A stretch of DNA of 64,000 bases, from the NCBI GenBank assembly GCA_947652115.1, contig OX393563.1, forward strand, positions 4,009,516-4,073,515. Reading direction: 5' to 3'. Of this stretch, positions 9,601-19,900 are shown piece by piece (positions within the stretch are counted from its first letter, which is position 1; the number at the start of each line of letters is the position of its first letter). Origin of the DNA: Blastomussa wellsi (taxonomy: Eukaryota > Cnidaria > Anthozoa > Scleractinia > Plerogyridae). The position numbers and the translations under genes are program-made. A model generated the notes under the pieces. It was not told the DNA's origin. It did no database searches and worked only from the letters and a program-made list of their open reading frames with translations.

Positions 9601-12600
9601 CAATAAATTGTTGGTGTCCCTTGAAGTGCAGTGTGCATGGCACTTGCATACCTTCCCCATCTCCATGGTTAAAATGTACGTTGTATGAATAGAAGTGCAT
9701 ATGATCATCATTTTCCCTTATTTCCGGTCATTTGTTCTCAACTTTCAGTAACTCAAACTCCTGATAACTTGAACCTTTCTCTATTTCCCCTGAAGGTTCG
9801 AGTTTTTGTGATTCGACTGTATCTCGGTATGCTATTACAAAAGGCATGATTTTTAAGTTTTTTCCTTACTAAGGTTCAGAGCCTCCCAGCATTTTGGAAC
9901 CTGATGTGTCTCGCATTGACTTTCGTGTTGGTAAAATTCTGTCAGCTAAGCATCACCCTGATGCAGATACGCTGTTTGTGGAGGAAAGTAAGTTGGGACT
10001 GTTAGATGTTTTACTGCTGTTTTACATAGCTAGGAAAATGTGTGTGTGGGTATTGAGATGCATTCTGGCATGCAAGTTGATGCATTCTGAGCCCACAATT
10101 CATATGGGATTTGTGACCTGAGGTGTGAAAATTGTCACCTTGGACATCACTTCTTTTAAAGCCCATTTTTTGTTGTCTTACTGTAGGCCGTCATGTTTTT
10201 ACTTCAGATGGTTGCTTTAATTTCAAGAAATGTCTGTCCAAAATGGACCCTCTATAGTCAGGTCTACCACCTTAATGGGTTTTTTCAGTTTTTCCATTGA
10301 TAAGGAACAATGTGCATGTACTGCTGTAATGGCCTGGAAGGAGAGGTTTGTGTTCATGTTAACATGTTGGCTTTTTCATTTTCAGTTGACGTTGGGGAAG
10401 AAACGCCCCGCACAGTTTGTAGTGGCCTTGTAGGATCAGTAACACTAGAGGAGCTTCAGGTATGAACAGAGCTTAATTACAGCAAATTCATTAGCCTCTG
10501 AGTGTTATTTTCAGAGGATGCAATACTCATTAGCAGTCACCTTTTGGATCTGTAACTTGTTAATGTGCATCTAACAGCAAAATATTTTTTTGCTAAAATA
10601 AACCTTAGTTTGCAATAGTTCTAAATGCACTGTACCTTTTGTTTCTCCTTTTTACCAAATTCTGACTATTTATATATACATTCAAAAGAAACGAAAAACT
10701 GTGCATCATTGCATCGCATAAGTCTTTGTAAACATGCATGCAAATGAGTTTGTGACATCACCCCTTCTCACTCGGTTGTGGAACAAATGATGCACAGTTT
10801 TTTGTAACTCTTGAATGCTACAAATAGTCAGAATTAGGTAAAAGGAGAAACAAAATGTGCAATGCATTTCGAACTGCTGCAAATAAGATTTATTTTTCGT
10901 GGAAAAAATGTTTTGGGGTTAGGTACACTTAGATGCAGAAGACTAATAGAATAACTTCGTTGTTGTTGTTGTTTGTGTTTTCCATGAAATTTTACTGATG
11001 CAATAGACTGTTCTCACACATTTGCTATTCTTTTGTGTTCCTGCTAATCTGCCCACCCAGCCTCGCTTCTGAGTTCAAGTTCTTTTGTTCTTTGTAGATG
11101 CTGATAAGGCTGGGCAGGGCAGATTAGCATGAACACAAAAGAATAAAAAATGGGCGAGAAGGTCTATGGCATGAAAACTATATTTTAAAAACCACTGTGT
11201 GGTCACCAAAGGGCTAAAAAAATCTGTCTTGACCTTTCTGGCTGTTTTAAAGAGATTCTATTAAAAATGCTTAACAAATATTGTTGGACAAAAGAGAGTG
11301 GCTCTGATATTGAGGTGTATGAACATGAGCAGTGGAAAAGTAGTTTTTTTCACTAAATAGATGTTCTCTTCAATTAGAAATGCTTTGTAGTTACCTGACT
11401 GCCTACCCCCCACCCTTGGTATTTTTCTGACTGGAATAAACACGTCTTCTTTTCTTCCCAAACCTTAGGATCATGTTGTCGTAGTGATGTGTAATCTCAA
11501 ACCAGTAAAGTAAGTTATCAACTGTATTATTGTGTCTAGCGTAGCTGTTTTCCTCTCTAATGACCAATATTGTGAAACAATAACCAAAGTAGACACAAAG
11601 CAAATTACTGTGGCCGTTAAACACACAATAAATCGACTGGAACTTGAATAAAGGAGCATTCACTAAGGGCAAGCTTGAGGAAACTTGCAAATCTAATTGA
11701 ACTGCAGGTTAACACAGAGGTTAGTTAGCTTTACCAGACACTCGATAGAATGGCTTTCAGCAATGTATGACTCACTTAAATACCACAACACTGAGCATAT
11801 TCAAGGCTACGTCCACACTAAGCTGGCTTTCTGGTCACGTTTCTGGTGATGCAGGGTTTCAGTGTGGATAATGCAATTTGAAAATTAATGATGTAGACTA
11901 TTTTATCCGTTTTTGTTCCCAGGGTGAATCCGCTTTTGCCCCGGGGTTGAAAACACCGTTTTCAAATTTAGCGTGGCTTGGGTCAGCTTAGAGTGGACTT
12001 AGCCAAGTCGTTGTCTTGTTCTTGAAGAATCCAAGGAAGAAGTTAGAAATTGTCTAGCGGAATACCAGAAGCACAGCACACGGCACTTACATGTATATGG
12101 AGTCTACTCAATACTACATGAAACATTCTGCCTTTCTATCACAACATCCAACAAGCATCAGCTTAGCAATACAATACAAAAGTACAACAATATTCTTTAT
12201 TTGTACTCACACTTCACACACTTCACACTTTATTATTTTTAAATTAACTATTACAAAAAGGGCATGCCCACAACCAGCAAAAGCTAATCTACATGGGCAG
12301 ACCATGCCTTAATTGCCGAATTACAAAAATATACGAAAACAGAAATTAACTAATAAAGTAAAAGGGAAAAAGACAATATTAAGTAACAACAAAAAAACCA
12401 TTTCATTGGCCTCATTTAAAATATTAAAGGCACAGCTACTGTTTGTTAGTTAGAAATAGTACCAGAACTTAACAATTGTATAATCTCAGATAAATCTATA
12501 TAAGAGTCTCGTGAACCTAAAATGTTGAATAAAATTTGCTTGAGTTTTCTTTTAAATGCATACAGTCGCTACAGGGGCAGTTGAAAGCCTGATCATTCTA

Positions 12601-13952
12601 CAGTGACTTTTACATTAATTTCCTTTTAGAATGCGTGGTATAACATCTCAAGCCATGGTAATGTGTGCGGCGTCGGAAGACAGAAAGTTCTTTGAGCTAC
12701 TGGACCCTCCTGCTGGCTGCGTGCCTGGAGACAGGGTTGTTTTCGATGGGTTTCCTGGGGAGCCAGACAAACAGTTAAACCCAAAGAAAAAGGTAAAATT
12801 TGGCAAATGATTTGGCAAATGAGAATGTAACCCCATTCGTGGAGGGAGTGTTTAAGGTTAAGTTAAAGCAAAAATATCAAACTGAATTATATTTAGCTCG
12901 GAAGAATGCTACACTAGACAATTTTTTTTTTTTACTTGATTGACCCCTCCCACATAGGGCTTTTCAGGGCCAATTTACATATCTAATCAGGGTGAGATCG
13001 GACGTCAGCATGTAAAGGTGCTCATAGCAGCCGCTATCAGTCCATTCATGATCTCACCCGAACCCAACCAGCAAAGCAGACCACAACACCGGGAACTCCA
13101 CGCCCTACCATTTTAATGAAAAATGGTTATTCAATCCTCTGGCGTTTTAAATTTTGAACGGAGTATCCGTTGCAAAAAGTATTTTATGTTTGTTTTGCCC
13201 GGTTCCTTTAGAATTTAGTTTTATAAATTTTGTTTAGCCTTTGTTTTGTGGTTGTGCGTGTGTTTGTGCATGTGTGTGTGAGTGTTGCATGTTCTAGCAA
13301 TACCTGTAATTAATCTTTATTTTGAAATGTTATGTAACGGTGTAAATAAATAAACAGGAAAAAATAAATAAATAAATAAATGGCAAAGCTTTGATATTGT
13401 TGTGGTAACCCGACAAACTTAAGAACCTGGCAGTTATCGGCGATGGAATGGCATGGTAGTTTTACATATTTTTTCAAAAATTGGGATATAAACAGGAATT
13501 CTAGAGGTACTCCAGATAGGAGCGGGTTCGTCTCTATTAGTTTTTTTGTACCCCCCTGTTGGGGTACTGTCTGGGTTGGTGGGGGGAAGAGGTGAGGGTT
13601 ATAGCACAGGCGTTCGGTTAGTGGAAGAATAGTAGGGAAAACGGCTAGTGTAAAAAAGACGAGGATTAGTCGAAGAGACGTGGCGAAAGAACCCGGAAGC
13701 GGTAGTTCTCTGTTATCCTCAGTTGCAGACGTCTTGGGATAGTCACGCAATCGTTTGGTTTGCTAACTTAAAACTTCACTGTGTTTGGTTAATGATGTAC
13801 TGTTAACACTCGTTTTGCAGGTTTGGGATCAAGTCAAGCCTCATCTTCAGACAAACGATGCTGGAGTCGCTTGCTTCAAGGATGTTCCTTTCACTGTGCC
13901 TGGAAAGGGTGTTTGTACATCGCGGAAGTTATTTAAGGCTCCAATTTGTTGA
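6613..13952 (+). CDS. AIMP1: AIMP1 copy 1 (EMAP II-containing synthetase cofactor)
   Basis: Nine exons: 6613-6721, 6965-6993, 8129-8225, 8653-8847, 9874-9987, 10386-10459, 11469-11509, 12630-12792, 13821-13952. All introns are GT-AG and the joined frame is 954 nt (317 aa), near the 312 aa of the human protein. Residues 1-78 form a leucine-zipper-like coiled coil (MVTGGDVMEKLEKRAVEAEE...). About 79-143 is a Lys/Gln-rich linker (KKQKKENVEKKGKDK). From about 150 on is the EMAP II-type OB-fold tRNA-binding domain: RIDFRVGKILSAKHHPDAD, MCNLKPVKMRGITSQAMVM, FDGFPGEPDKQLNPKKK, GKGVCTSRKL. In animals AIMP1 scaffolds the cytosolic multi-tRNA-synthetase complex, and its C-terminal part can be released as the EMAP II cytokine. 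The start is ATG 6613, after CAAGACTAATA; a second in-frame ATG lies at 6634. Confidence 0.93.
7012..7479 (+). mobile_element. 5'-truncated LINE tail in AIMP1 copy 1 intron 2
   Basis: The frame from about 7026 to the stop at 7312-7314 ends like many non-LTR retrotransposon ORF2 proteins (NLRNSNRFVLPRF ... RNSLRYRGPLAWELTP ... LKNFKNLLKQ). A 3' UTR and an (ATGT)n tail at about 7455-7478 follow. AIMP1 copy 2 lacks the whole segment: its sequence runs directly from TTCATTATAATTAT to CTGGCTTGCTG. The insertion is therefore younger than the duplication, or was lost from copy 2. Confidence 0.85.
9231..9819. mobile_element. 589-bp pogo/Tigger-like MITE in AIMP1 copy 1 intron 4
   Basis: The terminal inverted repeats begin CAGTC and continue with the AACTYGAACC motif that recurs many times inside. 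Flanks are TA at 9229-9230 and 9820-9821. Copy 2 has the uninterrupted target CCACCTATCTTGG at the matching position. A CAG-starting inverted repeat with a TA duplication and ACTCGAACC repeats points to the Tc1/mariner superfamily, pogo/Tigger-like group. No transposase remnant was recognised. Confidence 0.85.
12855..13380 (+). mobile_element. Retroelement 3' tail in AIMP1 copy 1 intron 8
   Basis: About 525 bp is present here but absent from copy 2, where GGAAGTGTTTAAGG is followed at once by AAATGGCAAAGC. The segment ends in an (AAAT)n run at about 13345-13380, the usual 3' signature of a non-LTR retrotransposon. A TG-rich stretch lies at about 13250-13285. No coding frame was recognised. 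Confidence 0.7.
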
Positions 13953-14881
13953 ATTTAGAAATGAGAAAGCATTATGAAATAAATTGTTCTTCAATCAGTG
14001 TGTGGTGAAAGTTAGTCAGTGGTGAAAATAGTTAAAGAGCGCGTCACACGAGCGCAAAGGGCGCGAGGGAGTTACGGCGCCCGCGCTTCGCCGCTCATGA
14101 ATCACGCTCTTTCTCCCGAGCGTACTACAACCCTAAATTACTGCGATGAGTTCAAATACCCGTGAAAAACAACAGTCTGAGCTTTGGTTCTTGTAGGGCA
14201 ACCGTAATACGAGAATTCGTTGCATTATACCCGAACTATGTACGCTAAAAAATTGAAAATAGAAGGAAATTAAAATTGTGTTTATATTGTTGCTTATGCA
14301 ACAATATAATATACTGAACTTTTATCCCTTGTATTTCAAGAAGGTTCGTATATCAATTTTAAGAACAAATTATGCACACTAAACAACGTACGGAACGGAC
14401 TCTTCGCCAATATTTCGGTTCGCTGATGACCTTCATGATTGGTCGGTTCAGCAATTTTCTTCTTTTTACAGCGCGTAATACAGTGAAACTTTTATTAAGC
14501 TGCCCTGGGTGGTGAAGTATCTCTCCGGTTTTTGGAGGGTTTACTTCGATTCTCCGGCCCCCAACAAACTACTTCAGGGTCTCGAAGGACATGAACCCGG
14601 AGAACAGGTTATTTCGGTCGGAAGTCATATGTACAAGTACGCACTTACGGTCCAAACTACACAATTTTACATTCCGTACATTCCGGTGATAATAAAGGGG
14701 TTGAAAGTATCAAAGACCATTTCATTTGACTTCCCACCGGAGCAACTGGTTTTTCCGTACATATGAAAGCAACACGTCGTTCCTGGCCACCAGGGTTTCT
14801 TCGCTAGCGTTCCCAGATATAACTGAGACGCGCGGGAAGATTTAGTCGAAGGCGGGAGGAAAGATCTGTGACCGGGCGCTT

Positions 14882-15467
14882 TAGTCCGGGAGCAAGAGGC
14901 TGAAAAGGGCGTAAGATAGGCTCGATTACCAGCCGCTGTTCGGGAACCGGAGCCCGCGTCTTGGCGCAAGAGTACTGAAAAGGTTTGAAGACGGAATTTT
15001 ATAGATTTAAACCTCTTTTTCACTAGGTGGTTTGGAGTCTCAAATTGTGGCCATGGTTAAGATTTTTATTTCAGCGAGTAATAAATTTAATACGAATTGC
15101 CTTTCTTTAGTGTGGATAGAGCAAATAAAAATAGTAAACGCTTGACATGGACAGATTACCACGAGCGAAATGTTTCAGTTCCTATGTAATACCTTTGATA
15201 AAGCCTTATGCGGTATCCATATAACATTTGTTTTCTTTTTGGGTAAGGGTCTAGGAATAAATTGAGTGACAACTTCAGCCTCGTTTTCATGTAAGCACTC
15301 AGTTTGACCTCCGCCGACCTACAAAAACATGGCTATAACTCAAAGCGTATACCTTAATTTAGACTTCAAATTGCCTAGCATAATAGAGGAGGTTTCAATC
15401 TATAAAAATCCGCCTTCAAAACTTTTCAGTACTCTTGCGCCCTTTTTAGCCTCTTGCTCCCGGACTA
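14882..15467. mobile_element. Foldback element older than the AIMP1 duplication, copy 1
   Basis: The left arm (TAGTCCGGGAGCAAGAGG ... GGCGCAAGAGTACTGAAAAG) is repeated in inverted orientation at about 15385-15467. The same structure lies at 24551-25136 in the second unit, so it was inserted before the duplication. It is in the sequence downstream of AIMP1. Confidence 0.75.
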
Positions 15468-15659
15468 CTTGATCAGATGACATCATAATTACGACATCAT
15501 CGGCCGATGTGATTGTTGAATTTTATTACCTTCAAAGCAAATTGTCTTGAGAGCGTGAAGAGTGATATTCTCCAGGTGCTATTTCTTGAAAGCAAAGTTT
15601 TACAACAGCGACAAAGCATGAGAAAATTGAAGACTTTCTTTTTGGCTTGTCTTGGTATA

Positions 15660-16020
15660 GAGCGTTTTCAAGTGACGTCATCAAATTCTAAAATCCAAAA
15701 CCAAAGAGCCACAAAATTATTTATACTCATCAGGAATAAGAGGTGCTAAATTTATGTACGTGTACAATTTTTCAGCTAAACATGGCTCTTCGTTTGAAAA
15801 CCAGCGCAGTTTGAATTTCAGAGTTATGGCGGTGCGTGACATACAGTTACGATCATGCATGTCGAAAAACACATACTTATCTCGTGACAGTTAACCATTT
15901 GAGAAGTTTAAGTAATAGGAAAAGTGTTTATACGAATATTTGTTTGTTCAGAACAGGTAGACAACCAAAGTAAACTCCAGATCCGGCCGCCATGTTGGTG
16001 TTCCACTGAGGTACACCAAT

Positions 16021-16051
<31 letters not shown>

Positions 16052-16214
16052 TTGCGAAACATTTCGATGAATATCTGAAGTTTGAAATAACGCACACGCC
16101 TGAAACTTGGAGAAGTGTTTTCTTTATTTATATTCTATAATGTCGTAGTTTCTTGAGTCTGTCCACTGAATGGTTTTCGGTTTATTTTTTGTGGTCACGT
16201 GAGTGAAAACGCTC
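15660..16214. mobile_element. 555-bp MITE with GAGCGTTTTCA ends and TATA flanks
   Basis: Inverted ends GAGCGTTTTCA(a/c)TGACGTCA-like lie between TATA at 15656-15659 and TATA at 16215-16218. The empty site with a single TATA is at 25338-25341 in the second unit. Inside, GCGAAACATTTCG and ACTTGGAGA blocks resemble the elements at 20612-21130 and 29889-30345, so it belongs to a related family. In this unit it interrupts the small ORF whose second copy is at 25300-25383. Confidence 0.85.
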
Positions 16215-16237
16215 TATAGGGACAGCTGCAGGAGCAG

Positions 16238-16406
16238 GAATCGAGCCCAATCTCCTTCCCTCGTCCTCCTTTTTTGGGAGGAATAAAGACCGGAATTGAA
16301 AAAGTGGGAGAAATCACAAAACCATGTATCCTGTAAGTTGGTTCCAGTAAATATTCTATAAAATTAATTTCATCAGATCCTCAACTGCTTTATACAATGC
16401 TCTCAT
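16238..16406 (+). repeat. Dispersed repeat at the duplication junction
   Basis: Matches 1561-1722 starting at AATCGAGCCC. The similarity between the two AIMP1 units stops at the base before it, so it marks the right breakpoint of unit 1. Confidence 0.7.
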
Positions 16407-16813
16407 CACAGGGCGCCCTTACAAGCGGTGTGCCTGTTTGTATGTTCGAATTATAAAGAAATGTATGGGAATATTGAAGAGTCTTAATATCGTAGACTTA
16501 TATCGAGTAATGGCTATAAAATAAACTCAAACTTACCTCAGGTGTTGTATTTTGTAGTTTCTGCGGCTCAAAATGGCGAATTTGAGCGATTTGGAAGGTT
16601 TTGCGTTGACTGTTGCTCGCAAAACCTTCCAAATCGCTCAAATTCGCCATTTTGAGCCGAGGAACGACAAAATACAACACCTGAGGTAGGTTCACGTTTA
16701 TTTCAACCAAAAAAATAAGCATTACTCGAAACAAGTTTTCGGATTCAGTGTTCCCATACATTTCTTTATATTTCGAACATACAAAGACACACTGCTCCTA
16801 TGGGTTCCCTGTG
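16407..16813. mobile_element. Long foldback element just upstream of AIMP1 copy 2
   Basis: Almost the entire 407 bp is an inverted repeat. The ends are CACAGGG.. and ..CCCTGTG, with shared blocks TTTGTATGTTCGAA and AAGAAATGTATGGGAA. The centre is a near-perfect hairpin: GAATTTGAGCGATTTGGAAG faces its complement across a 12-nt loop near 16614. It fills the space between the two duplication units and lies about 105 bp before the copy-2 ATG, where the divergent promoter would be in copy 1. Confidence 0.8.
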
Positions 16814-16918
16814 GGAAAAGAAGTCGATGTTTTTTCGAGGTTTCACATTTTGGGGAAGAAATACAATTTTCTCAGGAAAATTGACATTTCGCGACCCATC
16901 CTCCGGGCAAGACTAATA

Positions 16919-19900
16919 ATGGTTACAGGTGGTGATGTTATGGAGAAGCTCGAGAAACGCGCAGTGGAAGCCGAAGAGACGATAGCTTTGTTGAAATCTC
17001 AACTTCTCTTTCTTCAGAAAGCGGCAGGTCAGTTGAAATTTAAGTTTTGAGCACTTGCTACTTGATAAAAAGAGAAAGGATGCAATAAAAGGCTTCATTC
17101 AATAGGGGACCGCATTGTCTTCTGAATAGGGCTAAACCTGTGTGCTCTAGCAGTGCGCCAGTGCCAGACCATATAATTACCCGGATTGTACTACTGTACT
17201 TTTTTCAATGGAGAGATTAAGACATTACTTTAAGACATTTTCAACATCGCTTGTGTACTTGTAAAATTATTGTACACTGTATGACTTGAGGGAATTGGAG
17301 AGTATAAACTATTTTTGCTTGACTATTTTAGAGAAGAAGAGCAAGTCACTAGGAATAAAGGTGAGTTCATTATAATTATCTGGCTTGCTGTTAATTGCTC
17401 TTAATTTTGTAGGATACAATGTATATCACATAGAGTAGATTGGCTTCTGTTGTCTTTAAGGTTTCTAACGAAAAAGCAACTGTCTAAAATTCTCGTGCAG
17501 ATTATGAATTTGGCCATCCTCGGAAACACCTTGCATGCCTGTACTTGACCTTTTGATTCATGTCATAACTAAAGGTTACCGGTAATCAGCCACTAATTAA
17601 AAGTAAATTAATGAATATTTCCAATGATGACACTGGCAGCTGAAAATACCTTGAATATTTTGAATGTCATGCTACAATATGCAAAGACATCTTCCAGGAT
17701 TTTCAGTTCAAATTTTATAATAACCATAAAACAGAATCGCAGCTGTACTGCATTTGGGAAAACCTCTTGAAAGGTATGTTTTTTGCTTTGATCCATTTAT
17801 TTATGAATATTAGACAGAGAACAGAGTCTCCACATGGGACATTCACAGTCTATACCTTGCAAACAAAACACCTGCCCTTGCAATTCACGTCCTAGTGTCA
17901 TACCTGTATATGGATGTCACACTTCAATGTAATGCAACTATGGCAAATAATGTTACAACAAGGCCAGTTAATATCAAAGCCATGGGGGCTAAAACAATAA
18001 AGGTGCAGGTGTTGTTAAATTTTAATAGCGCAGCTTAAAGATGTCTTTCATCTTCTTGTTATATTAATATATTAAATCTTTGCCTCTTGACTTCTCTGTT
18101 AAGGATCATATTTCAGCCCTGAAACAAGAGAATGAACGTCTGAAACAAGAAGCTCACAAACTTAAAGCAGAGTTGGAATACTGGGAGGTCAGGAATGGAT
18201 GTAAGTACAGGGTAAACAGTCAGACAAAAACGACTTTAAACAGAGCTGCAAATAGTTTTTTTTTTCTTATGAAAGGACAATGTGTCTGGGTAAGCCATCA
18301 TAGACTTTTTGATCAGACAAAACAACTGATAGTGATTTTGGAAGTATCATGTTACTGAACTCCTTGATAACATGTTGTCATTGCAAAACACTGGCCAGTG
18401 TTTCCATTGAAAGGCATAAAAATTGTCTGGACACTCTCTCCAACAACAGTTGGGGTTGAGTGTGGCCAAAAAAGTTAATTGCTAGCTGGCGACTGGCCTC
18501 AAAATTTTGTTTGCCAACACTCAATTTTCATTGGACACTGACATATGTTTGTCGGCTATTGTGCAGTGTCTGACTATTATTTGCAGCTCGATTGAAATTA
18601 ATATTCTTGTATACCCTGAACTTGTCTATTCTGTTTTTTTTCATTTCAGTGAAACAGGTTTCTCTTCCAATTTTAAAGCACAGGATACCTTCTGGTACTC
18701 AAGAAAAAGTTGAAATTCATGCAGCTGAACAAGCAGAAAAACAACAAGAAGAATTTAAGCCTGTACAAAAGAAGCAGAAGAAGGAGAAAGTGGAGAAGAA
18801 AGGAAAAGACAAACCCAAGACAGAAGGTACAATTTACAAGCCTTTTGTTGCATCATTACAGCTGTAGCTACTTGTTGGCCATTGTTAGCCAATGCAGTCA
18901 CGATGAGTATCATTGATATTGTCTTTTGTGGTGCAGCATCCTTTAACATTGGAGATCGTTCAAATGGCAGTCTGCATGCATGCATTACTTTCACAGCTTC
19001 TTTGCCTGTGTGTATTTATTTTGTACTCCTGGTGTAGAGGGGTGCTGTTCTGTCAGTGCGACGGTCTTGCATCTCCCTCCTCCCACCAAGAATACAACAC
19101 AATGATCCGAGGCAGATTCTAACCTGGCCCTTCCAATCTGAAGTTTAACACATTCACCAAGTGAAATCAAACCACCATCTACAGTGTACTCTACAAGTGT
19201 TTATAAAACCACCTATCTTGGTATGCTAGCTATTACAAAGGCATGATTTTTTAAGTTTTTTCCTTGCTAAGGTTCAGAGCCGCCCAGCATTTCGGAACCT
19301 GATGTGTCTCGCATTGACTTCCGTGTTGGTAAAATTCTGTCAGCTAAGTATCACCCTGATGCAGATGCGCTGTGTGTGGAAGAAAGTAAGTTGGGACTGT
19401 TAGATGTTTTACTGCTGTTTTACCTAGCTAGGAAAATAATTGTGTGTGTGGGTATTGAGATGCACTCTTACATGCAAGTTGATGCATTCTGAGCGTGCAA
19501 TTCATATGGGATTTGTGACCTGAGGTGTTAAAATTGTCACCTTGGACATCACGTCTATTAAAGCCCATTTTTTGTTGTGTTGCTGTAGGCTGTCATGTTT
19601 TTATTTCAGATGGTTGCTTTAATTTCAACAAATTTCTATCCAAAATGGACCCTCTAAAGTCAGGTCTACCACCTTAATGGGGTTTTTCAGTTTTTTTGTT
19701 CATAAGGAACATGTGCATGTACATGTACTGCTGTAATGGCCTTGAAGGAGAGGTTTGTGTTCATGTTAACATGTTGGCTTTTTCATTTTCAGTTGACGTT
19801 GGGGAAGAAACGCCCCGCACAGTTTGTAGTGGCCTTACAGGATCAGAAACACTAGAGGAGCTTCAGGTATGAACAGAGCTTAATTACAGCAAATTCATTA

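Larger units (their letters stand above)
6505..16237 (+). repeat. Segmental duplication, unit 1 (with AIMP1 copy 1)
   Basis: Colinear with 16814-25363. The left edge is the block TATGTTTTTTCGAGG (6519 region) matching CGATGTTTTTTCGAGG near 16826. The right edge is GCTGCAGGAGCAGG at about 16224-16237, matching about 25349-25363. All nine AIMP1 exons and nearly all introns align. Differences are mainly insertions: in this unit a LINE tail (7012-7479), a pogo-like MITE (9231-9819), a retroelement tail (12855-13380) and a TATA-flanked MITE (15660-16214). Confidence 0.93.

Noticed and set aside
13310..13750. 146-aa open frame on the minus strand
   Set aside because: It overlaps AIMP1 intron 8, includes a retroelement tail at one end, and its counterpart in the second copy (22931-23149) is truncated. 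The composition does not look coding.
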